From assembly GCF_000003605.2 (NCBI RefSeq), contig NW_003133360.1, positions 23,692-45,414 on the forward strand: a stretch of DNA of 21,723 bases, given 5' to 3'. Shown here piece after piece: positions 12,001-18,970 of the stretch (its first letter is position 1; every line of letters starts with the position of its first letter). A program made the position numbers and the translations under genes. The notes under the pieces were generated by a model. It was not told the origin of the DNA, ran no database searches, and was given only the letters and a program-made list of their open reading frames with translations. The DNA comes from Saccoglossus kowalevskii. Its lineage: Eukaryota > Hemichordata > Enteropneusta > Harrimaniidae.

Positions 12001-15000
12001 GAACACTCACATCTATGATGATACCATGCAAGAAGATATGATGGATATTGACACACAAGAAGAGGAACCTGAAACTGAATTAGGATCATACACTGCCAAA
12101 GAAGATAGCATTACTGGCAAGGAATGTAAGCACAAACATGATATAAACATGAAAACACTTACAGATAAAGTAAAACTGGAAACTGCTTTTATTGGAGATG
12201 TTGATCTAACCAGAGACTCTCAGAATGATTCTCAGGAACAATCTGATTCTCAAGAATCCTTGTACATACTGGAAGATGATCAACCAGTCAAAGTACATTC
12301 TTCTAAAGCAGGACGTAAAGAAGATGTAAAACTCAATAAATCCTTGAGTTATTCCATTGACTTAACAGAGTCTGATGAACATTTGATCTGTCTTCCAAAA
12401 GTAAATCTTATCACAAATGTCAATGTAGTGAACCCTACAAGGAGACCTGCTAGAAAATCTCCAAAGAAACGAAAACATCCTAATGGGAATACACAAACTG
12501 TGGGTGATGATGGTGGTCCTGAATTGGCTCTTGCTTTGAAACTGAGTATGAATGACTTGCATAAACAGTCTGATGAAGAATATGCCAGGAAGCTACAGAA
12601 ACAGTTTGACAATGATGTCAAGGAGAGCATGGGTACAAATACAGTAGTCAATGTTATAGAGAAATCAGACGCTAATGTTCCGTGGCAAGAGTTGATAGAC
12701 GTTGCTGCGAGGGATAATGCAGTGAACGTTCCTAGAACACCAACTCATTTCAAGTCAAATGTAGAATCTACATGTACATCAAAGGCGCAAGAAGACACAG
12801 ACTTTGAGGTAGCTGTGAAATACCATTGTGATATCAATGGTAGAGACAGTTATAGCATCACTCCTATGTCTTCAAATGCCTTGACTGGAAAACCACCAAG
12901 TAAATCTAAGGTAGCATCTATGAGAATTCAAAACCAGGTAAGCAGACATGCTTTGACCGATTACGATCTAACTTCACATAAAGACAATATATGGTGACTT
13001 AGATATGCTTGCACATTATCTTTGTCATTCACAAAATATATGGCTGACTGACGACCATTTTAGGTCATCAAATTTGTCATGATTAACCGTGTCCGGAACC
13101 ATTTTTTAGAGATAAACAGCGGGTTCTTATTCAAACTTTGCATGAGGTCTTGGACCATGCATATTGGTTCACAGGTGCATGTCATATTGGAAGCAATTTT
13201 GCTTTTATTCATGTCTATAGCGATTCCTCACTTGTATATTGCCTGATTCAGTTGAAAATGTGTACACAAGTAGTATACTTAATACTGTTGGAAGTCCCCT
13301 TTCATATGTAATCATATTCATATGGACATGTGTGTGTGTGTATGTGTCTTACACATGCAGTTTCACCATTCCAAAACCAGATTTCTTTCATGTGTGGACA
13401 GATTTAGTTTAAAAACTTGGTACATACGTTAATTTGATACAAGTCGTTTTATTTTTTCGAATCAGGTTAAAATTGGCTGACTTGTGACCATTTTGTTTTA
13501 AATAATGCAGTTCCAGATCCATATATCAACCATGCCTCACCGATTAAGATTAAACTTCACACCTAAATGGCTGACTGGTGGTCATGTTCAAATGAATGCA
13601 GTTCCACAGAGCCATATCTCACACATGTTTGATCCAATGAAGTTTATACTTCTCACATACATGAATTTCAATTACTCATTAACTGATTGAATCCAAATTT
13701 GGTCTATGCAATGAACATCATTGACCTTGAGGCAAGTAAATTTTTTTCCTGATTGGATTCATAGTCCCCTGACTGGCTGCCATATTGTTTTATGAAATGC
13801 TGTAATTCTGACATGTCTTTTCTATGCACATTATATCAATTCAAAGTAATTTAGTATGACACTAATACTATTACAAGACTATTTCATTTGACTAATTTTG
13901 TTGATGAAAGCAAGTACAAAGACAAGACATAGGCACATCAATTTGTTTTGCATTTTGATGACATTTGACTGGTGGCAAATTTTGTCCCACACTCACTGTG
14001 TCTCAAGAATTGTGGGCTGATTGACACAGTCACTAAAAAGTGAAATAGAACATTGACAATGACTTGTTATTTGGATAATAAACATCTGCAGTAATTTCAG
14101 TAACAGTAGTCTGAATCTAGGCATCAGATCTGTGATTAGCATATGCTCAGTTATTATTACTCACCAAATATGCTAAATTTGACTATGTCTGTTACCTAAT
14201 TCCCTCGCTCAATGTTTCTAACCTCTAATTGATGAATATTTATTATCCAGATTGAGGAGTATAGAAGGCTTCAACGTGAAAAGAACAGTATGACACCAAT
14301 AGGAAAGAATTCCCAAACACACTCTGGTATGTCAGCGTAAATTGTAGCCTTGATTCTATTACTTGAAATGTAACCATAGTTGTGGTTGATCTCTTTCATA
14401 TTTGAAGTCAAATTTGTGTTACACAATACCAAAAGTTTCAACCTGAACATCAAGGTCAAGTGTTTGTGACACTTTTGTTGTCAAAGTGAAATATGTGTGT
14501 AAAATGAAATGGTATTGTAGTATACCTTTAAATATTATTTATTATTATATAAATAACAGTGACATATTTTCTGTAAACTGACTTTTGTATTAATTACAGC
14601 TCCATCTCACAGTGCAGGAAGTTCTTATTCGTCTAGAATTCCATCATCAACACCTAGTCGACCATCAGCCTTTGTAACACCCACTGCAAACATAACACCA
14701 TTGTCATCATTAAAACCTTCAGCAAATGCTAGGAGTATTTCCAGTGATGATGACGACGATGATTACCTGCCAGACGTTGGCCATCTGTAAGTACATGTAT
14801 GCTGCACTAGCAGACACACTAAACTGAGTATATTTATTATAAATATAAATTTAGTTAAACTTTATAATAGAGGTTTCATAAAATGTCTATTTAAGAGCAT
14901 GAGTTATTTATTTCCTTATTTATTTGTATCCAGTCTTAGTCCAACAGCATCTACACCAAAGTTATCTACTTCACATTTAACACCAAACAAGTCCCCAGCT

Positions 15001-16396
15001 ACTGTCAATCATAGCCAGACATCATCTGTATACAGTAGTGGTATTGCACAGTCTCCTAGTGCTATTACTGGTTCTCAAGACAGACTTTCAAATACAACAT
15101 GTGGTAACTGTAAGGGTAAAGGTCATACTAGAGTCAGTAAACATTGTCCTGCATACTTTTCTGAATCAGAAGTCACCAGAAGACAGGTAATTACAGAACA
15201 ATAATGTTTTCATTTTATGAAAGGTTGCTCCAAGCCACAGTATTTGACTGTCAACTGAATTGCTTTGGGAATTATACCAAAACCCAAGAGGGGTAGGGTT
15301 ATTCAGCTGATGAGGAAGAAGTGTACCTCTTTAGTTTCTTAAAACTCTAACCAGTTTAGCTAAGTATGGTGTTTAGGGAGCAAGTTTCTTTTATCTTTAA
15401 ATATATAAAAAAGTTTTGTTGTTTTATTATGTACAGTATAGCAGGGATCTGCCCGCGCTGGTCGTTAGCGATCGACACTCAGATTTACCGACCAGGACAA
15501 AAAGTTGGCGACCGGCACTATTCTATTTGTTTATGATACCTTTGTATAGTATATGTGTACACTTGTGAGATACATGTACAATTAATGAAAAAAATGCTGA
15601 AATGGTGCTGTCTATTTACTTTATAGTGTAGTAGTAACTGCCATGCATTATTGAGTTATATTTCCATGTATATATGTCTTGCAACACTGTTACATTACGT
15701 AAATCTTGGCCACTGCTTACTGTATGCCTGTATTGGTTGCTATAGGAACGTGCTGATAAACTTAGACAGACTAAAGAGGAAAAGGAGAGAAAGCTGGAAC
15801 AACTACACACACAATTGGTATGTCATTGTGTACATGTGTATGGAAATACCTTGTATGTTGGAACTTGTATGTAGTACATATATGCTTTAGTGATAGTAGA
15901 GTGATCAATCAATCAATCAATCAATCAATCATAAACATACATGTAGCTATAAAATACATCACATATGGTAAAATACTTTATTTTAGCTGCAATTATATTT
16001 TGCTGAAAAGACTTTTTCGGTGTTTTTTATGGAATTTATTTTCGGGTATATTCGCTGAATTTTATTTTTAATTGAATCACTGATTCAGCGAAAATTAATT
16101 ATAAGTGAAAATAAAGTATTTTACAGTAACCAGTTTTCAACTTCAGTAATGAAAGAAAAGTAGTAAGGTGAAAGAATAACACTGGATTATTTTAACTTTA
16201 ACACATTGGTTCTGATGCTGTTTTTTCACCATCACATTTTGCAGTTGTTGTGTTAATAGTAAGTTATTCTTCTTTTCAGACTGAAAATGCAGAGCAGTAT
16301 GAGCAAGCGCAGAGAACTATGATCAGACACTTTGGCAATACAAGACAAATCATAGAGCAACTGAGTAAATTGAAGAAGAGAAGAAGAAAAAAGTAA
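34..16396 (+). CDS. MUS81-like ERCC4-family nuclease with UIM/zinc-knuckle tail (17 exons, 5' partial)
   Basis: Joining 34-75, 387-479, 2456-2576, 3140-3238, 4002-4050, 4178-4304, 4495-4567, 5429-5511, 8856-9002, 9675-9771, 9904-10100, 10442-12937, 14251-14326, 14600-14786, 14934-15186, 15746-15817 and 16280-16396 gives one open frame of 1442 residues, with GT-AG at every intron. Domain order: end of an ERCC4 nuclease fold (residues 1-75; YLLEGSVHDM and CDNFLVN resemble MUS81 YLVEEHGSVHNL and IDGFFVK), then LMTYEEF (MUS81 LLTFSDF), a weak HhH-like stretch (about 190-225), UIMs near 370-382, 511-523, 531-544 and 1069-1081, a MIU-like helix at 1087-1098, a 16-copy repeat at 609-784, acidic repeats to about 928, a CCHC knuckle at 1352-1367, and a basic coiled coil at 1381-1442. 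Lysine/arginine clusters suggest a nuclear protein. The catalytic ERK motif would be upstream and is not seen. Exon model is strong; the MUS81 relationship was recognised by eye and is an inference. Confidence 0.82.
387..479 (+). CDS. Exon 2 (ERCC4-like strand FYLLEGSVHDM)
   Basis: Acceptor ttatttatag and donor gtaaca enclose 31 codons in phase 0. FYLLEGSVHDM corresponds to the YLVEEHGSVHNL strand and loop of MUS81, the clearest similarity in the N-terminal region. Confidence 0.8.
642..751. repeat. Inverted repeat, 19-bp arms
   Basis: The arm acagaaccccacaccctcc (642-660) is the reverse complement of ggagggtcttgggttctgt (733-751) with two mismatches, and the loop is 72 bp. It could be a small MITE relic or a transcribed hairpin; no target-site duplication is visible. 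Confidence 0.6.
1510..2069. promoter_or_regulatory. Cluster of five octamer (ATGCAAAT) motifs
   Basis: Exact octamers in either orientation occur at 1510-1517, 1728-1735, 1901-1908, 1943-1950 and 2062-2069. The octamer is the established binding site of POU-class (Oct) transcription factors. The second lies in a short palindrome, acctcatttgcatatgaggt. An intronic enhancer is an inference; they might also mark copies of an old repeat. Confidence 0.4.
2456..2576 (+). CDS. Exon 3 (end of ERCC4-like fold)
   Basis: Acceptor ttatttaatag and donor gtaaga bound 121 bases, ending in phase 1. VCDNFLVNYTGSWLKTVQWL followed by a helix matches the MUS81 segment containing IDGFFVKRTADIKESAAYL, the final strand and helix of the nuclease fold. 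Confidence 0.82.
3140..3238 (+). CDS. Exon 4
   Basis: Acceptor attgttctag and donor gtgagc enclose 99 bases. The peptide contains LMTYEEFDTLCK, which resembles the LLTFSDFN segment that follows the nuclease fold in MUS81. Confidence 0.8.
3527..3695. mobile_element. MITE 1, TACTGTAAA termini
   Basis: The element starts tactgtaaaatgac and ends ctctttacagta. The terminal inverted repeats extend about 35 bp imperfectly and include ttcactgggttttaa (inverted as ttaaaacccagtgaa). An extra internal copy of tattcactgggttttaattta adds a second fold-back. TA termini fit Tc1/mariner-type target use. It lies in the intron between exons 4 and 5 and has no coding capacity. Confidence 0.7.
4002..4050 (+). 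CDS. Exon 5
   Basis: This 49-base exon is bounded by ttaactag and gtatgt and encodes GIAYKLNGRTFVDMIF. The split codon AG/T gives serine with the next exon. The phase fits on both sides, which supports this short exon. Confidence 0.75.
4178..4304 (+). CDS. Exon 6
   Basis: Acceptor ttattttcag and donor gtgagt enclose 42 codons, among them DYHNQTKFGDAV and RNHGNRSLLIIDKLREYNM. I do not recognise a specific motif; it lies between the nuclease fold and the HhH-like stretch. Translation continues open past the donor for 39 codons, which is read-through into the intron and not preferred. Confidence 0.78.
4495..4567 (+). CDS. Exon 7 (HhH-like, first part)
   Basis: Acceptor ttgttaacag and donor gtacgt bound 73 bases. 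ARQRILDRALFTLINKQTPG resembles the helix before the VRGVS hairpin in MUS81, with TPGLS in place of the hairpin. The similarity is weak. Confidence 0.75.
4568..5428. other. Intron 7, nothing recognised
   Basis: This is AT-rich sequence. Two short open stretches (near 4822-5058 and 5065-5256) lack splice sites that fit the gene's phase and resemble no protein I know. Confidence 0.6.
5429..5511 (+). CDS. Exon 8 (HhH-like, second part)
   Basis: Acceptor ttttttgtcag and donor gtaact bound 83 bases ending in phase 0. It encodes EMVNAELIPSIHDLIHWDLF followed by SYWQLWLQ. The first half resembles the second helix of a MUS81-type HhH (KAAALVDRYSTPASLLAAYD). Confidence 0.78.
6429..6707. repeat. 280-bp dispersed repeat, copy A
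   Basis: This segment recurs in inverted orientation at 17900-18180 with high identity (long identical runs such as caaaatagtcattttgactg). It contains ttacgtcacgaaccacgtga, joining a CRE-like TGACGTAA (minus strand) with a CACGTG E-box, plus an A/T homopolymer next to a GC-rich cgcatcgacgg stretch. It may be a terminal repeat or promoter of a retroelement whose gag-like part follows. Confidence 0.75.
7237..7754 (+). pseudogene. Decayed retroelement gag-like segment
   Basis: The stretch from about 7060 to 7720 is clearly more GC-rich than the surrounding intron. One frame (7237-7704) encodes a segment with a heptad-like LVEGLSGQIASLAGRVDQTQ near 7455-7515. The overlapping frame (7548-7754) encodes a basic, serine-rich stretch, so the reading frame seems to have shifted around 7540. 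Coiled coil followed by basic/SR-like sequence is common in DIRS- and Gypsy-type gag proteins. No reverse transcriptase or integrase is present. Family assignment is a guess. Confidence 0.3.
8020..8260 (+). pseudogene. HIRAN-like domain remnant, frameshifted
   Basis: One frame reads VSLYEYHVGLEIGSF, then after a frame change DRNAIAVIKDGKKVVSLRRD and DIVPLLAPVM, ending at a stop near 8258. This resembles the pattern Y-H-x-Y ... G ... DRxAVAV-K-DG-x-VGHLPR-x-I-S of HIRAN-like proteins that are common in repeat regions of invertebrate genomes. The frame breaks and intron position argue for a relic. Recognition is from memory. Confidence 0.35.
8856..9002 (+). CDS. Exon 9 (easily missed, after the mobile element)
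   Basis: Acceptor tttatttcag and donor gtgagg enclose exactly 49 codons, phase 0 at both ends, and the neighbouring exons are also phase 0. It encodes ESLGFFTDLSKHF, an acidic-polar linker and NKMVAIDQLVTLRLTSLGFF. The composition looks coding and the frame stays open to 9034. Skipping it would also keep the frame, so alternative splicing is possible. Confidence 0.68.
9003..9674. repeat. Intron 9 with interspersed-family copy (about 9230-9570)
   Basis: The phrases caacttggtacacacattaa, accttgatgcatgtcattttgtttttcagatt and ttctgattcaaaatggctgactcagttttgttt are shared in the same order with 19310-19400 and partly with 13410-13500. The short ORFs here are by-products of this repeat. Confidence 0.6.
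9675..9771 (+). CDS. Exon 10
   Basis: Acceptor ttcacctgcag and donor gtacgt bound 97 bases. It encodes VHMGLHVCRTETVEETNKVQ and KMYEKYHNIPVS. The strand-then-helix pattern with a conserved-looking TETVEET resembles the last strand/helix of ERCC4 folds, as does exon 3. Confidence 0.8.
9904..10100 (+). CDS. Exon 11 (acidic linker, first half of UIM 1)
   Basis: Acceptor atttcctgcag and donor gtgaga bound 197 bases ending in phase 0. The exon closes with QTEEAMLQW, which becomes a UIM when joined to ALALSTQ of exon 12. Reading past the donor leads to a stop at 10161, so the splice is preferred. Confidence 0.82.
10129..10168. repeat. 20-bp direct repeat carrying two octamers
   Basis: attagtatgcaaataaggca is followed directly by attagtatgcaaataaagtg. 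Each copy contains ATGCAAAT (10134-10141 and 10154-10161). It lies just inside intron 11. Confidence 0.7.
10442..12937 (+). CDS. Exon 12, giant 832-codon exon with UIMs and repeats
   Basis: Acceptor tttacactag and donor gtaagc enclose 2496 bases with no stop. Contents in order: ALALSTQ completing UIM 1; basic NLS-like SSKKRKG and GKKKSR; UIM 2 (EELKKVLQLSLKE); UIM 3 (EDDLEKALALSLQE); 16 copies of an 11-residue T/A/N/S/H/D repeat; three acidic repeats with YDDTMQ and EEEPET; a serine/aspartate-rich stretch; SIDLTESDE, a SUMO-interaction-like motif; basic KSPKKRKH; UIM 4 (PELALALKLSMND); and a MIU-like DEEYARKLQKQF. Most of it is predicted to be disordered. UIMs are established ubiquitin-binding helices (acidic patch, then L-x-x-A-L-x-L-S). 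Confidence 0.92.
10844..10882 (+). other. UIM 2 coding segment
   Basis: EELKKVLQLSLKE fits the UIM pattern (acidic, L-x-x-A/V-L-x-L-S-L-x-E), with valine in place of the usual central alanine, so ubiquitin affinity could be altered. Confidence 0.75.
10904..10945 (+). other. UIM 3 coding segment
   Basis: EDDLEKALALSLQE is a textbook UIM with acidic N-cap, central alanine and conserved serine. The seven-residue gap from UIM 2 is short, as in tandem UIM proteins such as RAP80. Confidence 0.88.
11138..11665 (+). repeat. Coding 33-bp minisatellite, 16 copies
   Basis: The unit encodes TANSSGHSDHN with variants L/S at position 4, G/R at 6 and HN, QS, QN or NN at the end. Because 33 is a multiple of three, the array keeps the frame and also leaves the other frames and the antisense strand open, producing long spurious ORFs. 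Copies 2-5 follow a 66-bp two-unit alternation, so amplification partly proceeded in dimers. Confidence 0.95.
11666..12099 (+). repeat. Three acidic repeats of about 45-50 residues
   Basis: Each copy runs AAK, variable acidic part, IYDDTMQ, then MMDVDTQ/VIDVDTN/MMDIDTQ followed by EEEPETE. The middle copy has VIDVDT (11891-11908) next to acidic residues, similar to SUMO-interaction motifs of the V-I-D-L-T type. Confidence 0.85.
12353..12379 (+). other. Candidate SUMO-interaction motif SIDLTESDE
   Basis: I-D-L-T followed by acidic residues matches the common SIM core (hydrophobic-I-D-L-T plus acidic tail). The motif is short and can occur by chance in acidic disordered regions. Confidence 0.45.
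12518..12607 (+). other. UIM 4 followed by MIU-like helix
   Basis: PELALALKLSMND (12518-12556) has the UIM core. DEEYARKLQKQF (12572-12607) has the order acidic, A, x-x-L-Q that characterises the inverted UIM (MIU) of Rabex-5 and RNF168. Five residues separate them. Confidence 0.72.
12938..14250. repeat. Intron 12 with interspersed-family copies (about 13380-13810)
   Basis: Tandem imperfect copies about 94 bp apart contain 'ttggctgacttgtgaccattttgttttaaataatgcagttcc' type sequence (13474-13516), 'atggctgactggtggtcatgttcaaatgaatgcagttcc' (13567 on) and a third 'gactggctgccatattgtttt' near 13771. A TG microsatellite lies at 13329-13344. I see no exon. Confidence 0.6.
14251..14326 (+). CDS. Exon 13
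   Basis: Acceptor tattatccag and donor gtatgt bound 76 bases encoding IEEYRRLQREKNSMTPIGKN then SQTHS. The start is helical and charged; no known motif. Confidence 0.8.
14600..14786 (+). CDS. Exon 14 (Ser/Pro-rich, acidic run)
   Basis: Acceptor taattacag and donor gtaagt bound 187 bases. It encodes a serine-, proline- and threonine-rich stretch ending in SISSDDDDDDYLPDVGH; the SS before six aspartates is a typical casein kinase 2 setting (inference). Confidence 0.85.
14934..15186 (+). CDS. Exon 15 (CCHC zinc knuckle)
   Basis: Acceptor tttgtatccag and donor gtaatt bound 253 bases. A serine/threonine-rich linker is followed by CGNCKGKGHTRVSKHCPAYF, a CX2CX4HX6C knuckle with the same spacing and trailing C-P-x-Y as the zinc knuckle of TAF1. 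In TAF1 this knuckle contacts promoter DNA; in this protein nucleic-acid binding is an inference. Confidence 0.9.
15100..15147 (+). other. TAF1-type zinc knuckle coding segment
   Basis: All four ligands are present: two cysteines separated by two residues, a histidine after four more and a cysteine after six more. GHTRVSKHCP parallels GHMRTNKFCP in TAF1, recalled by eye. Confidence 0.82.
15187..15745. other. Intron 15 with a GC-rich island
   Basis: Mostly AT-rich. A GC-rich patch at about 15445-15520 (cccgcgctggtcgttagcgatcgac...ttggcgaccggc) resembles the cgaccgc-rich patch at 20280-20350. It may be a transposon end. Confidence 0.4.
15746..15817 (+). CDS. Exon 16 (coiled coil)
   Basis: Acceptor ttgctatag and donor gtatgt bound 24 codons, phase 0. 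The peptide is a highly charged helix (ERADKLRQTKEEKERKLEQL, then HTQL), probably a coiled coil. Confidence 0.85.
15904..15932. repeat. (ATCA)n microsatellite
   Basis: About seven perfect copies of a 4-bp unit in intron 16. Confidence 0.95.
15964..16128. mobile_element. MITE 2, same terminal type as MITE 1
   Basis: The left end, tatggtaaaatactttatttt, is inverted at the right end, aaaataaagtattttacagta; the right end reads TACTGTAAAAT outward-in, as MITE 1 does. An internal ttcgctgaat/attcagcgaa pair forms a second stem. It lies in intron 16. Confidence 0.72.
16280..16396 (+). CDS. Exon 17 (C-terminus and stop)
   Basis: Acceptor ttcttttcag opens 38 codons and the stop TAA at 16394-16396. 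The helix TENAEQYEQAQRTMIRHFGN continues to QIIEQLSKLKKRRRKK, a strongly basic end fitting a nuclear localisation or DNA-binding tail. Confidence 0.9.
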   Translation, partial: TENAEQYEQAQRTMIRHFGNTRQIIEQLSKLKKRRRKK

Positions 16397-17027
16397 CCAT
16401 AATGTTGTTGTTTGTTTCATTTGTAAAAAAAAATGTTTTACCAGATCCTTGATATTCTGATTTTAGTTACACTGACTTGATTTCAAAAATTCTTACAAAA
16501 CTTTTATTATGGTGCTTCCTGAAAATTCAATAAGCATTCTTATTATTTAGTATATTTTTAATAGTTTTTACTTGTTTTAATTTTTTTTTATAAAATTGTT
16601 ATCACTGCACTATGTATTGCTCATTTGCACAGTTTATACATGGCTATTTTTCCAAGTATGAAATATGTTTGTATTTTTTCTAAACCTGTCAAATTCCTTC
16701 CAAAGAAAGATTGCTGAAACTTGTTGGGCCAATGTTACCTTTTTTTATCTTAGTTATTTCGACATACTACTACTGTGATTCCTCTAGTGTTTTTTTCTAC
16801 TTTTCATTTACACTGGATGTTAAAAGTAGGATATTTGTTTGTTTGTGTTTTCCAGTATAGAATGACTTTTTATAAAGTGTTTTCATACTTTCATATAATT
16901 GTTGAAATGGTAATAATATATCATTTTGACTTGCATGAAAATTACAATACATGATGTTTTTATATCTACCCTTCCATGATTTTGAAGTACAGAAAAATTA
17001 GAATATTTCAATGGTTATACATCAAAC

Positions 17028-17033
17028 AATAAA
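17028..17033 (+). terminator. Candidate poly(A) signal AATAAA, proximal
   Basis: AATAAA within caataaaaaacac, followed by a T/GT-rich stretch (17061-17090). Confidence 0.5.
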
Positions 17034-17090
17034 AAACACAGTACAAAATGTATTTAATTGCATTTGTTTCTTTTGTTGTTTTTGTATGCC

Positions 17091-17096
17091 AATAAA
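17091..17096 (+). terminator. Candidate poly(A) signal AATAAA, distal
   Basis: AATAAA in gccaataaaacat, after a long GT-rich stretch; either this or the upstream signal could be used. Confidence 0.5.
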
Positions 17097-17110
17097 ACAT
17101 ATTTGTACAT

Positions 17111-17899
17111 GTACATATAAATATACTATACATATTTATAAACCCAACTGTTTTCATTTGAAATCTGAATGAAACATTTGGTTTGGTAGGCACCTGTGAA
17201 TTGCTCACTCATGAATTAGAATATATTAGAATAGTTTATGACGTCACTGTCACTATTGTCACTGGTAAAGTCAGATATCTGTCTGACTAGACAAATGCTA
17301 AATTATTCCAGCAGTGAATTAAGACAAATAATAGACCATTCCTATAAATTCACTATGTTTATTCTTACATCATCTAGAATATAGTTTAGCTTTTAAAAAC
17401 AGTATTCATTAATAGTCGAGTACAGATCGAAACATTATCAGCATTTGGAATAGCCTTTGAACATTTACACCATAGAAGTGCTCATGGACCAGAAGGCATA
17501 ATATATGGGAAAGTTGTATTCATAATTCAAAAAAAGTTCATAGAATGTATTCTTGTGAAATGTCAACATCCAAATGATGAAAATGTATTAGTTGAACGCA
17601 CACATGAATATACAAAGTGAATGCATGTAACAGTGGAAGTTATTGTGTTGTATATTAGTTTGATGACACACACATATTGTTATCAATGTAGATTTGATGT
17701 TGCCGACCAGTTATTTGATAGAATAAACACACAGATAAAACCAAATATAGATAAAATAATGGTCTTTGATATCTATCTTTGTCTTTGGTTATAATGTAGC
17801 TATAAGGTGGCAAATCGGAAAACGTCTTTGCTGACGTTACTTGTCTTATTACTGAGGGGTTTGTAATTATGTATTGGTACATACATATTGCGTTTAGCC
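17111..17899. other. Intergenic, nothing coding seen
   Basis: AT-rich sequence. The only distinct site is a perfect CRE palindrome, TGACGTCA, at 17239-17246. Short ORFs look random. Confidence 0.55.
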
Positions 17900-18180
17900 C
17901 AAGCTAGAAACCCAGACAGGAAAAAAAAAGCAGGCGATCCAGCAGAGCCGCTAAAACTTCATCCCCGTCGATGCGGAGAAAAAGAAAGAGTGATTGTACA
18001 GCCATCTATGGTGCTGCCATATGGCCTCGGTCACGTGGTTCGTGACGTAAGGGAAAGAGAATCTTAGGGTCATGGGGCTCCCCCTGACCTAGATTCTATC
18101 TCTCCGTCATTGGCAGAATCTCTGATTAATGCCTACAGTTCAAAATAGTCATTTTGACTGACCGGAGTCTATGGTGGGTA
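17900..18180. repeat. 280-bp dispersed repeat, copy B (inverted)
   Basis: Reads as the reverse complement of 6429-6707 from cccaagctagaaaccc to gactgaccggagtctatgg. The shared core is catatggcctc..tcacgtggttcgtgacgtaa. Sequence beyond both ends does not match copy A, so it is a solo copy. Confidence 0.8.
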
Positions 18181-18270
18181 TGAAATATGTGAATAGGCGA
18201 ATCTGCCTAGTAATTTCCTAGTAATTTTTCATAGTGTAAATTGATTTACCAGCTTTAGCAGGTAAATTTA

Positions 18271-18970
18271 CCAGGGCTGATTGCAATCAAACTTGGTATA
18301 GCCATCACTCATGGTGGGTTACAACAAATCTACCTGCATGACAGGGCTGATTGCAGTCAAACTTGGTATAGACATCACTCATGGTGGGTTACAACAAATC
18401 TACCTGCATGACAGGACTGATTGCAGTCAAACTTGGTATAGACATCACTCATGGTGGGTTACAACAAATCTACCTGCATGACAAGGCTGATTGCAGTCAA
18501 ACTTGGTATAGACATCACTCATGGTGGGTTACAACAAATCTACCTGCATGACAGGGCTGATTGCAGTCAAACTTGGTATAGACATCACTCATGGTGGGTT
18601 ACAACAAATCTACCTGCATGACAGGGCTGATTGCAGTCAAACTTGGTATAGACATCACTCATGGTGGGTTACAACAAATCTACCTGCATGACAGGGCTGA
18701 TTGCAGTCAAACTTGGTATAGACATCACTCATGGTGGGTTACAACAAATCTACCTGCATGCCAGGGCTGGTTGCAGTCAAACTTGGTATAGACATCACTC
18801 ATGGTGGGTTACAACACATCTACCTGCTTGCCAGGGCTGGTTGCAGTCAAACTTGGTATTGACATCACTCATGCTGGGTTACTACACATTTACCTGCATA
18901 CCAGGGCTTATTGCGGTCAAACTTGTTATAGACATCACTCATGGTAGGTAACGACACATTTACCTGCATA
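18271..18970. repeat. 70-bp tandem satellite, 10 copies
   Basis: Unit starts at 18271, 18341, 18411 and every 70 bp to 18901. The core is gattgcagtcaaacttggta tagacatcactcatggtggg. Copies 2-7 are almost identical; the last three drift (catgccaggg, ctgggttactacac, taggtaacgac). Because 70 is not a multiple of three the ORFs through it cycle frames and are not genes. Confidence 0.96.

Larger units (their letters stand above)
16397..17110 (+). other. 3' untranslated region
   Basis: T-rich sequence without coding signs follows the stop. The first good poly(A) signals are AATAAA at 17028-17033 and 17091-17096. Confidence 0.6.

Noticed and set aside
15100..15147. Zinc knuckle as sign of a retroviral nucleocapsid
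   Set aside because: Spacing CX2CX4HX6C differs from the retroviral CX2CX4HX4C, and the exon is spliced into the host gene.
18591..18951. ORFs through the 70-bp satellite
   Set aside because: The 70-bp period cycles through frames and copies are identical at DNA level, as expected for non-coding satellite.
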